Assembly (NCBI RefSeq): GCF_945859705.1
Contig: NC_079135.1
Coordinates: 26,482,179-26,546,178 of the forward strand
Direction of reading: 5' to 3'
DNA: 64,000 nt
DNA from: Episyrphus balteatus
Taxonomy: Eukaryota > Arthropoda > Insecta > Diptera > Syrphidae
Shown here: one piece after another, positions 33,740 through 45,405 of the stretch
Layout: the number at the start of each line of letters is the position of its first letter
Position numbering within the stretch: the stretch's first letter is position 1
Made by a program: the position numbers and the translations under genes
The notes under the pieces: model-generated
What the model was told of the DNA's origin: nothing
Database searches by the model: none
The model's input: only the letters and a program-made list of their open reading frames with translations

Positions 33740-36010
33740 CACAATTTTTTTAAATATCAAATACTATTAATAGAATGTTAACCAACAAATTGTATAAAAC
33801 TTCGATTTTGCATAATACCTATGACCGTTTTCCTAATTTAAAAAAAATCTAATATCGTGCATTCAAATCTGATGTACCAAATAAACATTTCTTTAGTCGT
33901 TTTTTTTAGATCATCTAAGCAATTTTAGGTAGGTATAAATGAAAAAACTTTGAAGTATTTGAAAATACCGACACTTAAAAATAACCATTAACAACATCGG
34001 AGCATCATCATCAAAAGCAAATCAACTTCATTCAAATGGAATCCGGTTTACTAAATGGTAGAGAAGAAACATCAAAACTTATTGGAGAATATTTTGCGAT
34101 GTGAAAAATTTGTCTTTATTTCTTATTTTTAAAGTTTTCTGAAGCCACATTTTATAAAATCACAAAAAATTGTTATTTTTATTTTGCTTGATTTCAAGCC
34201 AGTTCTTATATTTACACTTAGAGCAAAACTCGACATGTTATTGGTATTTTGGAATCAAAAAGTTTCATTTTGAATCGTTATGCTTAGTTGTAATCAATAC
34301 ACATTCCAAAATTTATTCATTTCGTGTAAATTCAAAATAATGTGTTTTGAATTAACTTGTTATATGACATTCAGTTTGTCTAACATCCATTAATTTTTTT
34401 GTATTCTGTTCTTACTAGGAACTTCAAATTCCAAGCATATGACAATTGTTTTTCAGTTGCAGAAAAAAAAATCGCTTCAGTTGACATATCGCCTAGAATT
34501 TCACTCCCTTACTGTGTTCCACGCATGTATCCTGCAACTTGACGATAAAGTCTTCTTTTGTTCTAAATATAAATCACTTCAATATCTATGCATATCGTCG
34601 GCGTTGTTAAAAAAAAAACAAAGAAAAACTGTTAACCAACTCTCAAACTCTGTCATCCTTCATTCAATTTTGTTCGTTCCTGAATATTTCAAAAACCCAA
34701 ACTTGAATACAAAAAAAAAAACCAAAAAAAAAAAAAATCCTCGCAGATATGTCACTCCCACAGTTCCATCTCCCACATTGTCGTCGTCATCGCCATCGTC
34801 TCTCCCTTATCTACAATCCGCCATATCGTCGGTGAAACCAGAAAAGTGTGTAACTCCATTTTAGCAAATTTTATAGGAGAGCAAAAAAACAAAATCGTTT
34901 TGAAGGCATTTGTATGAGTTTTCATTTTCTAATTTGCTTATAAAATAAAAACTATGAACTTTAAGGGGATTCTGAGTTTAAGGAGCGGTAGATATTAGGT
35001 TTTTCTAACAGATGGCATTCAAATCTAGTTTTCAGAAAATTTGGAGTTACACACTTTTCTGGTTTCACCGACGATATGCAAATTTCCCTTTTACACAAAT
35101 GATTGACTCAAAGATTGAAACGGCGCATCCATGCGATATGCGATGCAATGCCCATTTGCCCATTGCAGCTCCAGCCACAGTAACGCAACAGCACACAGAA
35201 ACGCTTTTAGCTTTTTCCCTCTTTTACCGACCCAAAAATTTTCGCAGCACGCCTCAAACGGCGCTGTGAATCAAAATTACAGAGTGATATGTTCATGTCC
35301 AGTTGCAGTCATAGAGTGTCCTCTATGTCTACAGTTGCATATAGAAGAGTAGTTGATGGTGTCCTCTTGTTCTCGTTGTGTAACAAAAACGAACTAAAAA
35401 AATGGATTTGGTTTTTGATAAATGTGCGTGCAGTAGCCAGAGACCAAAGGATCTCCTGCGGAATCGATTCCGGTTCCCAAATACCGCCGCAACGATGCGT
35501 GAATTCATTAAAGGGAATGAATAGTGTTTGTGAGTTTTAGAATTCATGACAGAGAGGGTTTTATATTTTTTTGGTCTATTCTGTGTATACTCGTTTTGTA
35601 ATGTGTAACGAAGGTCTCTGAGTGCGCTTTGAAGATAATTTGATGAAGCGGGCAAAACGATACAATGTTTCGTGGTAGCCGCAGTCGTTTGAGATTACAT
35701 ATTGGAACAAAAATTGTTTACTTCTAAAATTTCAAGCGAATAATGGACCAAAGGTTTTTAGAATTTGAGTTCAACAGAGTTTATCTTTGTTAATTTTAAA
35801 ATCTCTTTAACCAAAGCGTTTTAATAGGACTCGTTTTTGATCAGTTTTCAAAATGTGCTTCAAACGTTTGATAAGTTTTCAATTAGATTAAAATGTGTGC
35901 AATATTTGAAATATCAGAAATGAATAGAGTTGACCTCAAAAATTGATATTGGTTTTACTTTCAAGTTCAAATCAAACTAAATTCATTCCTGGAAGGTTTT
36001 GAATGAACAA
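33740..36010. other. Non-coding stretch with a 36-bp inverted repeat
   Basis: Mostly unique sequence with GC-richer pockets at 34740-34860 and 35090-35500. A perfect 36-bp inverted repeat (34823-34858 with 35042-35077; core TATCGTCGGTGAAACC) has a 183-bp spacer. The 141-codon frame at 34439-34864 is low complexity (poly-K, poly-S) and not convincing. Confidence 0.45.
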
Positions 36011-36011
36011 C

Positions 36012-37358
36012 AACCCAAATAACATTTCAGCTAAGTTTTAGCTTTTAATAAACTTTAAAACGGTTGTTGGGCACACTTTTAGAAAAAAAAGGTTATACAA
36101 GTTAGACCCTTGATAACAATGTCCTTATAACAAGCAGTGGCGTAGCTAGCCCTTTGGGGGCCCCCTCCATCTCCTAGACTTGGACACAGCCTTAAGCCTT
36201 AACAACATTGGCTCAGAAATTGAAAATTTTCATTAGAATTTGGCACATTTCGTATTTTGAAAGTTAACTTTTGAGCTAACTTGTATTTTTAAAACCTTAA
36301 ATAATTCATAAAGAATAGAGCTACAAAATTAGAGTTTGCACCGTAAAAGCTATACCCAATTACTAACTATTTTTTAAAAAATTTCCACTGGCCGAGCAAA
36401 CCGGAAGTGTATTTTTTAAACTTAAAATTGAAATATGAAACTACGCATAAGATCTACAAAATTGATTTTTGGACAAAAAATTGGAATCTGAGATTAGTTT
36501 TTCTTTGATTCCACCACAAAGGATCCACCAAAGTAAGGGACGCAATAATTTAGCAAGTTCTTTTATTTTGTGTTGATCCTTGTTTTTTTACAATATTTAA
36601 AACGGAAACCGTTTACCTAGTCCTAGTGTGTCGAACATTATTCAGAAGGCTCTAAAATCCGAAATATCCCAGGCGGCAATTGTAAACGTTGACTTTAGAG
36701 AACGATTCCGAATTTGAAATTCCTACATATAACTTCTGCCAACAAATCAAAAAAGTGCTTCGTTATGTTCCTGCTTTTATGTCTCACTTCCAAAAAAAAA
36801 AAAATTTGGCTTTCTCTTAGTCATTTGGTTCAATCTGAAGGACTTTGGAAACAGAATTTATATTTTTAAACACAATAATCGTTTCTTAAATTTTAACATT
36901 CGTTTCGTTGATCTAGATACACAGAAAAAAAAAAAACTATCCAAAAGACACATGTACAAAATATGGTTATCAGAAAATGTTTAATACTCAATTTTTTTTG
37001 GGGCCCCTATATCTCGGGGGCTCTGTTACATGGATACCGCTGATACAGCGGTAGCTACGCCCCTGCTTATAAGGTCTTTAAACGAAACTCTACCGAAGCT
37101 TTCAGATTTGACAGTTGGCTGCGGAAGAGCTTGTACAAATCTTAAAGAAATTATAGAAACAAAAATAAAAAAAATCTTTATGAAATCAAAAATTTTATTT
37201 CTTCAAATAGCAGAAATGTCCGAGCATTACCAGAAAATGTTATTAGAAGTTGTTAAACAAGTTCGAAATTCTATAAGCAATTTAATTCTGTAGCAAGCTT
37301 TCTGCAAACTCTTTAAAAGTTATTGCCTGTGAGATTTTAATTTACAAAAGCTGTTGGG
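36012..37358. mobile_element. MITE-like repeat (CATTTCAGCT ends) interrupted by a hAT-like element
   Basis: The two flanks (36012-36134 and 37066-37358) are together similar to the uninterrupted copy at 42428-43247, including GTTGTTGGGCA near the left end, TTTACCGAAGCT-like centre and AAGCTGTTG near the right end. The interruption is the 931-bp element described next. Confidence 0.65.
36135..37065. mobile_element. 931-bp hAT-like non-autonomous element
   Basis: Ends CAGTGGCGTAGCTAGC and, inverted, CAGGGGCGTAGCTACC, a common hAT terminus. It sits inside another repeat whose related copy (42428-43247) lacks it. The flanking octamers are not clearly identical (CTTATAAC/CTTATAAG shifted by three bases), so the exact target duplication is unresolved. 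No transposase is seen. Confidence 0.7.
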
Positions 37359-37500
37359 TTAGCATGTTCATAGGCTGAAGTTAAAGCTATTTTACGGGGA
37401 CTAACCCGATCATCAGACTCATTTTAGTGGTGCTTTTTTCACTTGCATCATCACTGTTGGTGTGAAAAAGCCATACAAAACCCCCCTTCTAAAAAATTCC

Positions 37501-37713
37501 TTACTTATTTATACTATCACCAACTTCAAAGTAAGGAATTGGCATCAACCCATTTTTCAATGAATAGTCCAAAAAGTAAGCCCTCAGAGAGCAGCCCTGG
37601 GGAATGCCAGCAGATATAAGAAACTGTTCGAACAACTTTGATCCATCCCACACCAATTGACATTGATGGAAAAAGTGGTTTGATCTGTAATACCAGAAAT
37701 TTTCTGCTTCCAT
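37501..37713 (-). pseudogene. Non-LTR retrotransposon reverse transcriptase fragment
   Basis: A 70-codon frame on the minus strand contains AGIPQGCSLRAYFLDY, the conserved G-x-P-Q-G-(C/S)-x-L segment of LINE reverse transcriptases just before the catalytic palm. The YxDD motif and the rest of the protein are not present nearby, so it is a short dead fragment. Confidence 0.65.
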
Positions 37714-37719
37714 AAGCTA

Positions 37720-40620
37720 CTATAGAAGCTATACTTCAACTTCTTTTATATTTGAGTTTTTTGTGCTGTGCAAAAAAGAGAACAATACAGAGTTATTAAT
37801 CCTGTTCAGTGTCCATATATGATTTTTTTTTAACGAAGCTTCGACCAAGTTTATAAAAATCTTTAAAGACACTAACCTACGACGGATAGTTTTGATAAAT
37901 CTTCTATAACCGCTTTATAGAAGTTTTATAGAAGTTTTATCGAAGTTATTCGGTTTTTAAACTTAAAAGACATTTTATATAGGCACTACTTATTTTTTCT
38001 GTTTGCACCCTAACCTTGTGTGGAATCTATGTATTCATTCATTATTTCTCATTCCACAAAAGTTTGAGAGACATAGTTGAAATGTCAGAAAAAATGGGTT
38101 CCATTCCACTTTTCTTGTTTCATTCATCTCTCATGTCTCATGATAGTTATTTTTCGCTCAGTTTCCCCTTTTCTTTCTCTGACAGATTCCACAATCCATG
38201 TAAATAATAAATTCCATCCACACACACACAAACACTCTGACAAAATCAAATATTAAATTATGGAAAAGCCGGTATTTCTTCACTGTTTCATAGATTTGTA
38301 TTTGTCTCTTTCTATCGCATTATTTGTTTATTTTGACCATCATGATAGTTTTTGTTTTTTTTTTCCTTTTCTTTTTCTGTCTACAATTCCTTCTGTGTTT
38401 CTCTATTTCTATTTTCTGTTTGGAACTACCACCACCAGCGCCACATATACACCATTTGAGCGGACAGCAGCGGTAGCGCGGACGGAATACAAAATGAATG
38501 AATTTCAATTGATTTTTTTCATGTGTTTTATTTTGTTGAATTTTCTACTCTGTTTTGCGCAATGTTGGAACTTGGGTGGTTTGTGGGGTGGTCGTTTTTG
38601 TTGTATTGGGTTCGAATTCGTTTGCCTATAAAATAGGGTGGTGAATGGTGGTGGTGGTGGCGGATGTGGGTTTTGCATTGCATTTTGGGGGGGGGGGGGG
38701 GGGGGGAAATGAAAATAATGACAAGTAGTGGAGAATCTGTTGGGTTAGTTCAACTTTAAATGGACCAAAGTTCGAAATGGGATGATAGAGAGAAAGAAAT
38801 GATGATGATTTTTTTCATTTATTCTTCTTTTTGTTTGTTTTGGAAGTTAATTGATTTTTTTTTTTACTCTAGGCTTTTGTCATTTCATAGGACAACGATG
38901 GAGAGTTTAATAATCCTTAAAATGACTAAAAAACAAGAATAGGAAGGATGGTACAGTAGTAGTTAGAGAATGAATGCTATATTCCTTTTGTTGTTTTTTT
39001 TTTTGGGTTGATGGGTGTAAAAAGGAGATGAGAGGAAGAAAAATAAAGTTTTGCATTTACCTAATTGATTGGAAAACTAACGACAGGATCAATTTGATGG
39101 CTTTTAAAGATAGAAAACAATGCCTATAGGTAACTATAGTTGTTAGAGAACTTTTGAACAGAGACACAAGAGTGGGTAGAGATTAAAACTTCAAGATTAT
39201 GAAGAAGACAATATTTGAAGACATTCAATGGATTTGGGTTAAATAAATTGAACAGAAAAAGATTGAAGTGAAGATGAACATTAAAGGATAGATGATAGTT
39301 TTGTTTAAGAGAGAAAATTATTTTTCAAAGGAAAATCAAAATTGTAATGCATAAAATTGTGTAATGTACCTATAAAGATATAATCAAATGTTAATTTGTA
39401 AACATAAATCGATATACCTACATAATACATGTTTTTATTTTATGATAAATGTTTACTAAACAACTTGCATCTTATAAAGGTACTTATCTTTTGACAATTA
39501 TAGCTTTTGATGAATGAAAAAAGAATCTTAATCTGCTTTAGGATTGCCAAAGGACTAAAAAACTACTGTACACATTTTTGTTTTTACAGAAAAAAAAAAA
39601 AAAAAACAGATTTTATATTAAGGATGTTAAAAGTAGAACATTTAATTTTGAATGGAGCAATAAAAGTTTTTGCACACTTATGGTTTTGAAGACTTGTGTT
39701 TACTCCTTTTTCACGATTTATTAATTGTCTTCCAGCAACTATCTTTATTTATATATTACAATAATAAGTTAAATTTACATTTCACATTAAAATTTATAAA
39801 TGCGATCAGATTCGTAGGTTTTGATAATAAGATAAAATTATAATGAAGCTCAATAATGCTATCAACAAAGTATGTTGAATGACCAACAAAATTCTTTTAA
39901 TATAATTCATTTAAAAAAAAAATCATTTTCTTAGGTATACTCTTTTGTTCAAAATTTTGTAGTAACATTCATTGCAAGATGCTGAAAATGTTAAAATTAA
40001 CAAAAAAAATAAAACAAACAGTTAATATTTTGTTCAGTTTACACATTTAATACTAAAACAGGTTATTAAGCTTTAAAATTATGTTTTCAGATTTCATAAA
40101 GCGCTTTTGTATTTAAAGACCTTTCAAACGCTCTTATACTTTAAGCGTTTTAAGCATCGAGTCGGTAGGTAGAACTGACATATTCTTTTATTTAAGGAAC
40201 GTCTTTGCAAGGCTATCGAGAGCTTATAAGAGCTATACATATTTTCATACGCTTAGTTTTTGCAGCACTTGATTTCGAGTAGGTATTTAATGTTTTTTCC
40301 TTGTGTCATGAAACACGATTTTGAAAAAACATGGTAAGTAGGTTATTCAAAAAAAAAAAAGACAAAAATACTTTTTTCCTTATTTTAGAAATAATTTTCT
40401 GCGTCTTCAGTTTGCATTGATGGAGTACGAAACTGATTAAGAAGAAAAAAAGTTAATGTTACTAATTCAGCGTTAGGCCTATAATACCTTGTTTTCTGAC
40501 GTATCTATATAAATAATTATCCCCTTTTGATTTTAATCAAAAACATTTATTCCGGAGTTCAATATTTGATGAATAAAATGCAATTTTCCCAGGTTTAAAG
40601 GGACCTTGAAAATATGTCTT
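37720..40620. other. Non-coding stretch with a 20-G run
   Basis: No gene seen. Unique-looking sequence at 38000-39000 includes GGT repeats (38640-38660) and an uninterrupted run of 20 G at 38687-38706. The 123-codon frame at 38260-38631 is Phe-rich translation of T-rich DNA and has no recognisable domain. Confidence 0.45.
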
Positions 40621-40623
40621 CAC

Positions 40624-40871
40624 TTACGGCCATATTATTCACTAGTTTAAAAAATCCATCTGGATGTAAAGAAATTGAAATGTCAAAAATAAATCCAATT
40701 CCATGATATTCACTATCACACAGAGAAAAAATAGTTATTTTTAACTATTTTTTTTTAAACTATTTTCATAGTTAAAATCGGGATAACTATTTTGGATTTG
40801 GATTTATTTTTGACATTTGACAATTTTTCATCCAGATGTATTTTTTAAACTAGTGAATAATATGGCCATTA
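40624..40871. mobile_element. 240-bp foldback MITE with TTA target duplication
   Basis: 40627-40868 begins with GGCCATATTATTCACTAG and ends with its inverse; the inverted similarity extends about 80 bp into each arm, leaving a short AT-rich centre. TTA flanks both sides (40624-40626, 40869-40871), fitting a PIF/Harbinger-type non-autonomous element. Confidence 0.8.
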
Positions 40872-41084
40872 GGGAAAAAGACTGTATTTTCAGTTTAAAA
40901 AAGAAAACCGAAAATTGTTTGTATCCCCTTTTGAAAAGTCACTCCTCAAGTCAAGTCTTTAAGGGGGGAAATCCCTCTGGACGACGGGTTTTTCAAGAAT
41001 TTTTTTTGGAAAACTGAAAGCATTAATTAAAGTTTGGAAAAATAAATGATATTATTGACATCATGAAGTGTAAACACAATTTTT

Positions 41085-41645
41085 TTGAAGTAATAAAAAT
41101 GGTGGCTCTACAGCCGTTTAAAGTTGATGCCTCGCATTTGCGCCGTGCAATGCCCAGGTCCAGTTAATTATTTATAATCAAAAGAGAATTTTTTTTCCAT
41201 TAAAATATATTTATACGCATTGCATGAACATAAATTTTGCAAAAAAAAGTGTAAATTAAAAATTAGACACCAAAAAAACGAAAAAACACAATGTTTTTTT
41301 ATAAAAAAATTGTTAAAACAAATATTTATTGTGAAAATTATATTAAACTTTTAGGTTCATGCAATGACCAATGAGTTAACGAGTAATTTGTAATTTATTT
41401 CAAGTCGATAGCTTCATTAGTTTTTGAGTTACGTTGCACGGCGCGGAAAAAAACGTGTTTCGAGAAAAATTCGTTTAAAGTTTTCATTTTTGTACTGTGG
41501 TAGGCTCGGAACCCATGGGTTTCAGAACTATCTGGGGATTTTTGAGGCTTCATTTAAGGCTAAGACCACTAAAATAGTTTTTTCGGTTGATAAATGATTT
41601 TTTTTTGGCAAAAAATTAATAATGCAAAAATAAAAAAGTTCCAGA
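41085..41645 (+). repeat. 560-bp dispersed repeat, copy 1 (GGCTCTACAGC...GCGCCGTGCAATGCC)
   Basis: Direct, diverged copy of 50255-50815, sharing TTGCGCCGTGCAATGCCC, TTATACGCATT and TTGAGTTACGTTGCAC in the same order. No protein and no clear terminal repeats are seen. Confidence 0.75.
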
Positions 41646-41649
41646 AGGT

Positions 41650-42425
41650 TTTCGCCCCTTAAAGTTACATACACAAAAGAATTTCCAATTAAAAAACAAC
41701 AAACAAAACACTTCTTTTCAGAGCTATTTGTTTTTATTAAAAAAGGACTGATTTTAATGGATTTTTAGCCTGTTTAGCAATGCAGATTTCTATATACATT
41801 TATAGTTATGCAGCTTGTTCAGAGATTTTATATTTAGATTATATGTTACAACTAAGAAATGTTTAATATAAATTTGTATTGAATAGATTTAATTTCAGGT
41901 TACAACTGAAGGTAAACTATGATAAAAAAAAACCTTCATTATATAGAAGAGAGATTCTTCGTGTTTAACCTGGATTTACAAGATCCTAAAGTTTTTATGT
42001 TCGAAAATTAAATTTTTTGCCCCATTTAAGGTAGCCTTAAATCCATTTTAAGCTTTTTTTGTCAAGAGTTCTCGAGAATTTTGAATATCAAATTAAAATT
42101 TTTAACTAAGATTCGAATATCTTAATAACCCAAGTAAACTAAACCGACTGATTAAAACGTTTTGGAACGAAGAAAATGGTTTTGTAAAATTTCTAATTTG
42201 AATATGTACTTATCTCAAAAAATGAGTTATAATAAACTCTGATTTTAAAGAAATTAATTAAATTGATATTAAATAAAATATCGGATAAAAACTCTTTTAT
42301 TCCGCTTCATATACAATTTTTCTTAAAAACATTTTTCTTAATTTGAGCTTCCATACAATACAAACATTAAATTTCTTGAAATATTTAGGTAATACTCAAA
42401 ATAACAGATATTCGTTTGTTCACCT
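41650..42425. other. AT-rich non-coding stretch
   Basis: Nothing recognisable: no TIR pair, domain or promoter module found. Confidence 0.4.
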
Positions 42426-42427
42426 CC

Positions 42428-43247
42428 CAACTAACATTTCAGCTTCGGTTAAGGTATAACAAAAGCTACATTTCAGCTTCTTTTAAACTTTAGTAAGGTT
42501 GTTGGGCATGGAAAAAGGAGAACGTTATACAAGTTTGACTCTCTATAAGGATCTTAAACGAAGCTTTACCGAAGCTCTACCGAAGCTTTGAGATTTGACA
42601 GATAGCTTCGGAACAGCTTGTATAGCTCTTTAATACATGTCTTATCGAAGTTTAAAAAAAAACAACTGCAAAAACAAAAAAGAATTCTTTTTTAGCAGGC
42701 TTTAAATCATGAATTTTATCTTTTGACCTGATATTATATATAACATTCCATTAGTATTTAGTATATATATTAATAATAATTTGAAAAGTATATAATTTTT
42801 TTACCACATCCAGGAATCGAACTTCGTATCTGCTTGGTAGTAGTCCATCATCACTCTACCCACTCGGCCATCCTAGTATATTCATTAATGAAATCAAAAA
42901 CTTAATCAGTTCAAATAGCAGAAATGTCAAAGAAAAAAATGTCCGAGCTAAATTATTCAATGTCAAAACCAAAAAGTGTCCGAGCTAGATTATTCAATAT
43001 CAAAACCAAAAATCAAATAAAAACTTGGTAATTTCTGTAAAGCCTCTATAAATTACTAAGCAAGCTTATCCGAAAAACGAGCTTTCTTCGTTTAAGTTTC
43101 TTTAACAGTATTTAAACAACTTATTAGAAGTTATTAAACAAGTCCGAGCTTCTATAAGCGATTAAATTCTGAAGCAAGCTCAATACAAGCTGTATACAAA
43201 GCAGAACCTGCGAGATCTCAATTTATAGAAGCTGTTGTGCTAGTTGG
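42428..43247. mobile_element. MITE-like element with CCCAACTA ends
   Basis: Left end CCCAACTAACATTTCAGCTT, right end (inverted) CCCAACTAGCACAACAGCTT. It is related to the interrupted copy at 36012-37358. It contains a tRNA-related segment in the middle (42804-42874, minus strand). No protein is encoded. Confidence 0.65.
42804..42874 (-). ncRNA. tRNA-related sequence with A and B boxes, probably a SINE or tRNA relic
   Basis: On the minus strand, TGGCCGAGTGG matches the Pol III A-box and GTTCGATTC the B-box, separated by about 35 nt as in tRNA genes. The T-stem pairs at only about three of five positions and I cannot fold a convincing anticodon or acceptor arm, so it is not a functional tRNA gene. 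It is more likely tRNA-derived and carried inside the surrounding repeat. Confidence 0.5.
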
Positions 43248-43249
43248 GC

Positions 43250-44135
43250 TTAACTGAGAATACAAATATTTTTTGAAAACAACACTTTTATTTATTGAGC
43301 TACCTGAATACACCCACTCCTGAAATTATTTTCATCATTTATTATTATTTGAATTTTTTCATTCTTTAATATGAAGCCTTATCATTTTGCTTATAGAACA
43401 GTTTGACAGGTCCTTTTCAAATATGATTACGATTAGTATCAAAATTATTTTTTACGTACTAAAAAAATACATACCAAATAAAAATTTGACTTCAGACTTT
43501 AACAATAGCATATTTTCAAAAATCAAATTTTCTTTTTCATTTTAAAAACAATAAAATAATTATGTAATATTTTTACTTTTATAGTACACTTGATATAAAT
43601 TACACCTGGCATCACTTATTATTTCGCTAACTCTCATGCGATTTTTTCTTATCATCCACACGCATTATATTCCTTTCCCTCTTTTTCTCACTTTGTCGTG
43701 TGTTTTTCTTCAACAATATTATTATTACACCTGTATGCGTATTATATCAACCAAACCAAGTGTAGTATATTTCATCTTTTCACATTCTTCCGCAATTCAA
43801 CTGCCTATCTCACTTTAACTCAAATCAATTATCATGCTTTGCTGCTTTTTATTGTATTTTCTTTCACCAGTTCGATTGTGATTTTCGTTACGGTAAGATG
43901 TTACGCTGTCGGTATTTTCATCAGAATTTCGTTTAAAACAAATTTGTTAAAACAAAAAGAAAAAAAAAATGGGAAATAAATCAATTTATTTCATACATTC
44001 TCTTGTGTTGTTTTTAACTTGATTTTTTGGGGTGAATTTTTCTATTTGAGAATTTTTAATATTCTCTCTATCTTGGTTTTTTTTTGTTCTTAATCCATTT
44101 GTACAATTCCCTGATTCTCTCTCTTCTTTCCCCTC
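43250..44135. other. Non-coding stretch
   Basis: AT-rich, no gene supported. Pyrimidine-rich sequence at 43620-43870 could be intronic or upstream of the candidate leader exon that follows. Confidence 0.4.
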
Positions 44136-44139
44136 ACCA

Positions 44140-44269
44140 ACAACTGTCACGCGTGAAAAGTCGTTCAAACAAAACATCTGTAAAAAAAAACTTGCAAGGT
44201 GTTTGTGGATCGTGTGGAGTGGATCGTGTCGCGCTGATCGCGACAACTTTTTGAAGCAAAAAATTCCTC

Positions 44270-44301
<32 letters not shown>

Positions 44302-44763
44302 GAAAAACTACAAAAATTTGTAATCTCTAAAATACACACCCTAAAAGAGTGTCGGTGTTTCTTTGCTTTTTTTGGTTGTTTCTTTCTTATCTCTTTCTTC
44401 CTCTTCTCTCGTCGTTGTTGTCGGTGGCATTGGAATGCATTGAAAAAAGTGCAAGTGTTTATTGTGCATAATTATTTTCTTAAACAAAGTAAATAACAAC
44501 AACAACAAATTAAATACAGATTTGAAAAAAGTGGACAATCTTTCCGCATTACTATCTTTGGATTCCTTCCTCTTTTTTTCTCTTCTTGTTGTGTGCCTCT
44601 ATTTGTCTATTTTTCTCTTACCTCCGTCCAACCAAAACCAGCATCCAATTTAATACCAAAAATCCAGTTTCCAGAATTCAAGTGGATTTAAACTTGGATA
44701 CAATACAAACAAAAAAAAAAAAGGAAAAACTTTCGTCGGCAGCTGTAAATGTCAAATAAACGT
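44140..44763 (+). other. Candidate 5'-UTR/first coding exon of a larger gene
   Basis: Sequence style changes to that of fly leader exons: AAAAAAGTGCAAGTGTTTATTG, CAACAACAACAAATTAAATACA and similar CA/AAC-rich text. At 44749 an ATG opens MSNK and the frame meets a consensus donor (C/GTGAGT) at 44762. The continuing exon would lie outside what I can recognise, and no downstream coding exon was found in the window, so it remains a hypothesis. No TATA box was identified. Confidence 0.3.
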
Positions 44764-45405
44764 GAGTTAGCTCTTTCTTTCCTTTTCTGCCTTACAACGT
44801 TTTGCATTCATACCTCTCTTTCTTACACACTATATAATTGGATTGCAATACCTCTATTATGTGTGTATTGGAACTAATTCAAGTCTAGACGAATTTTTTT
44901 TTTTTTTATTTTGTTGGGAGATTTGAATTTTCCTGGACCATCCCGACCTCTGGACCACGAACTGATGAGAAAACAAGAGAGGAGGGTGGCTTTTTTTGTT
45001 TCTTCTTTTTTTTAGTATGGGATGAATATAAAAGTACGCTTATTTTTTGTATTGCGATTTGCGAATGGTGTTATACTAAGCTCTCTGCTGATGAGCTTAT
45101 ACGAAGTTAGTTGAAAGGGTTAAGTTATCGTGGGAATTAACATATGTTTAAGTTTTTTTTTTTTTTTTTTTTTTTTTTGTATTTTTGGGAAACCAAAAAG
45201 TTTTAAGAGGATGAAAGTGTGTGCAGGGGTGGATTTATAATTTTGCCAGACAAATAAAAATGGATTTTAATTAACAGATGAAGGAAATGATCCAATAAAA
45301 AAGCTGAAAAAGTAGAAAAATGACAATGATAAGGATTTGTTTTAATTCACTTAGTTCATAAATAATGATCTATCCATGGCGTTCATACCACATTGAGGCT
45401 AGGGT
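44764..45405. other. Non-coding stretch with 26-T run
   Basis: AT-rich; an uninterrupted run of 26 T lies at 45153-45178. No gene seen. If the preceding exon is real this would be intron. Confidence 0.4.

Noticed and set aside
34439..34864. 141-codon plus-strand frame
   Set aside because: Low complexity with poly-Lys and poly-Ser, no recognisable domain, no TATA/Inr module or splice structure.
42804..42874. Functional tRNA gene
   Set aside because: A and B boxes are present, but the T-stem is poorly paired and no convincing anticodon or acceptor stem can be drawn.
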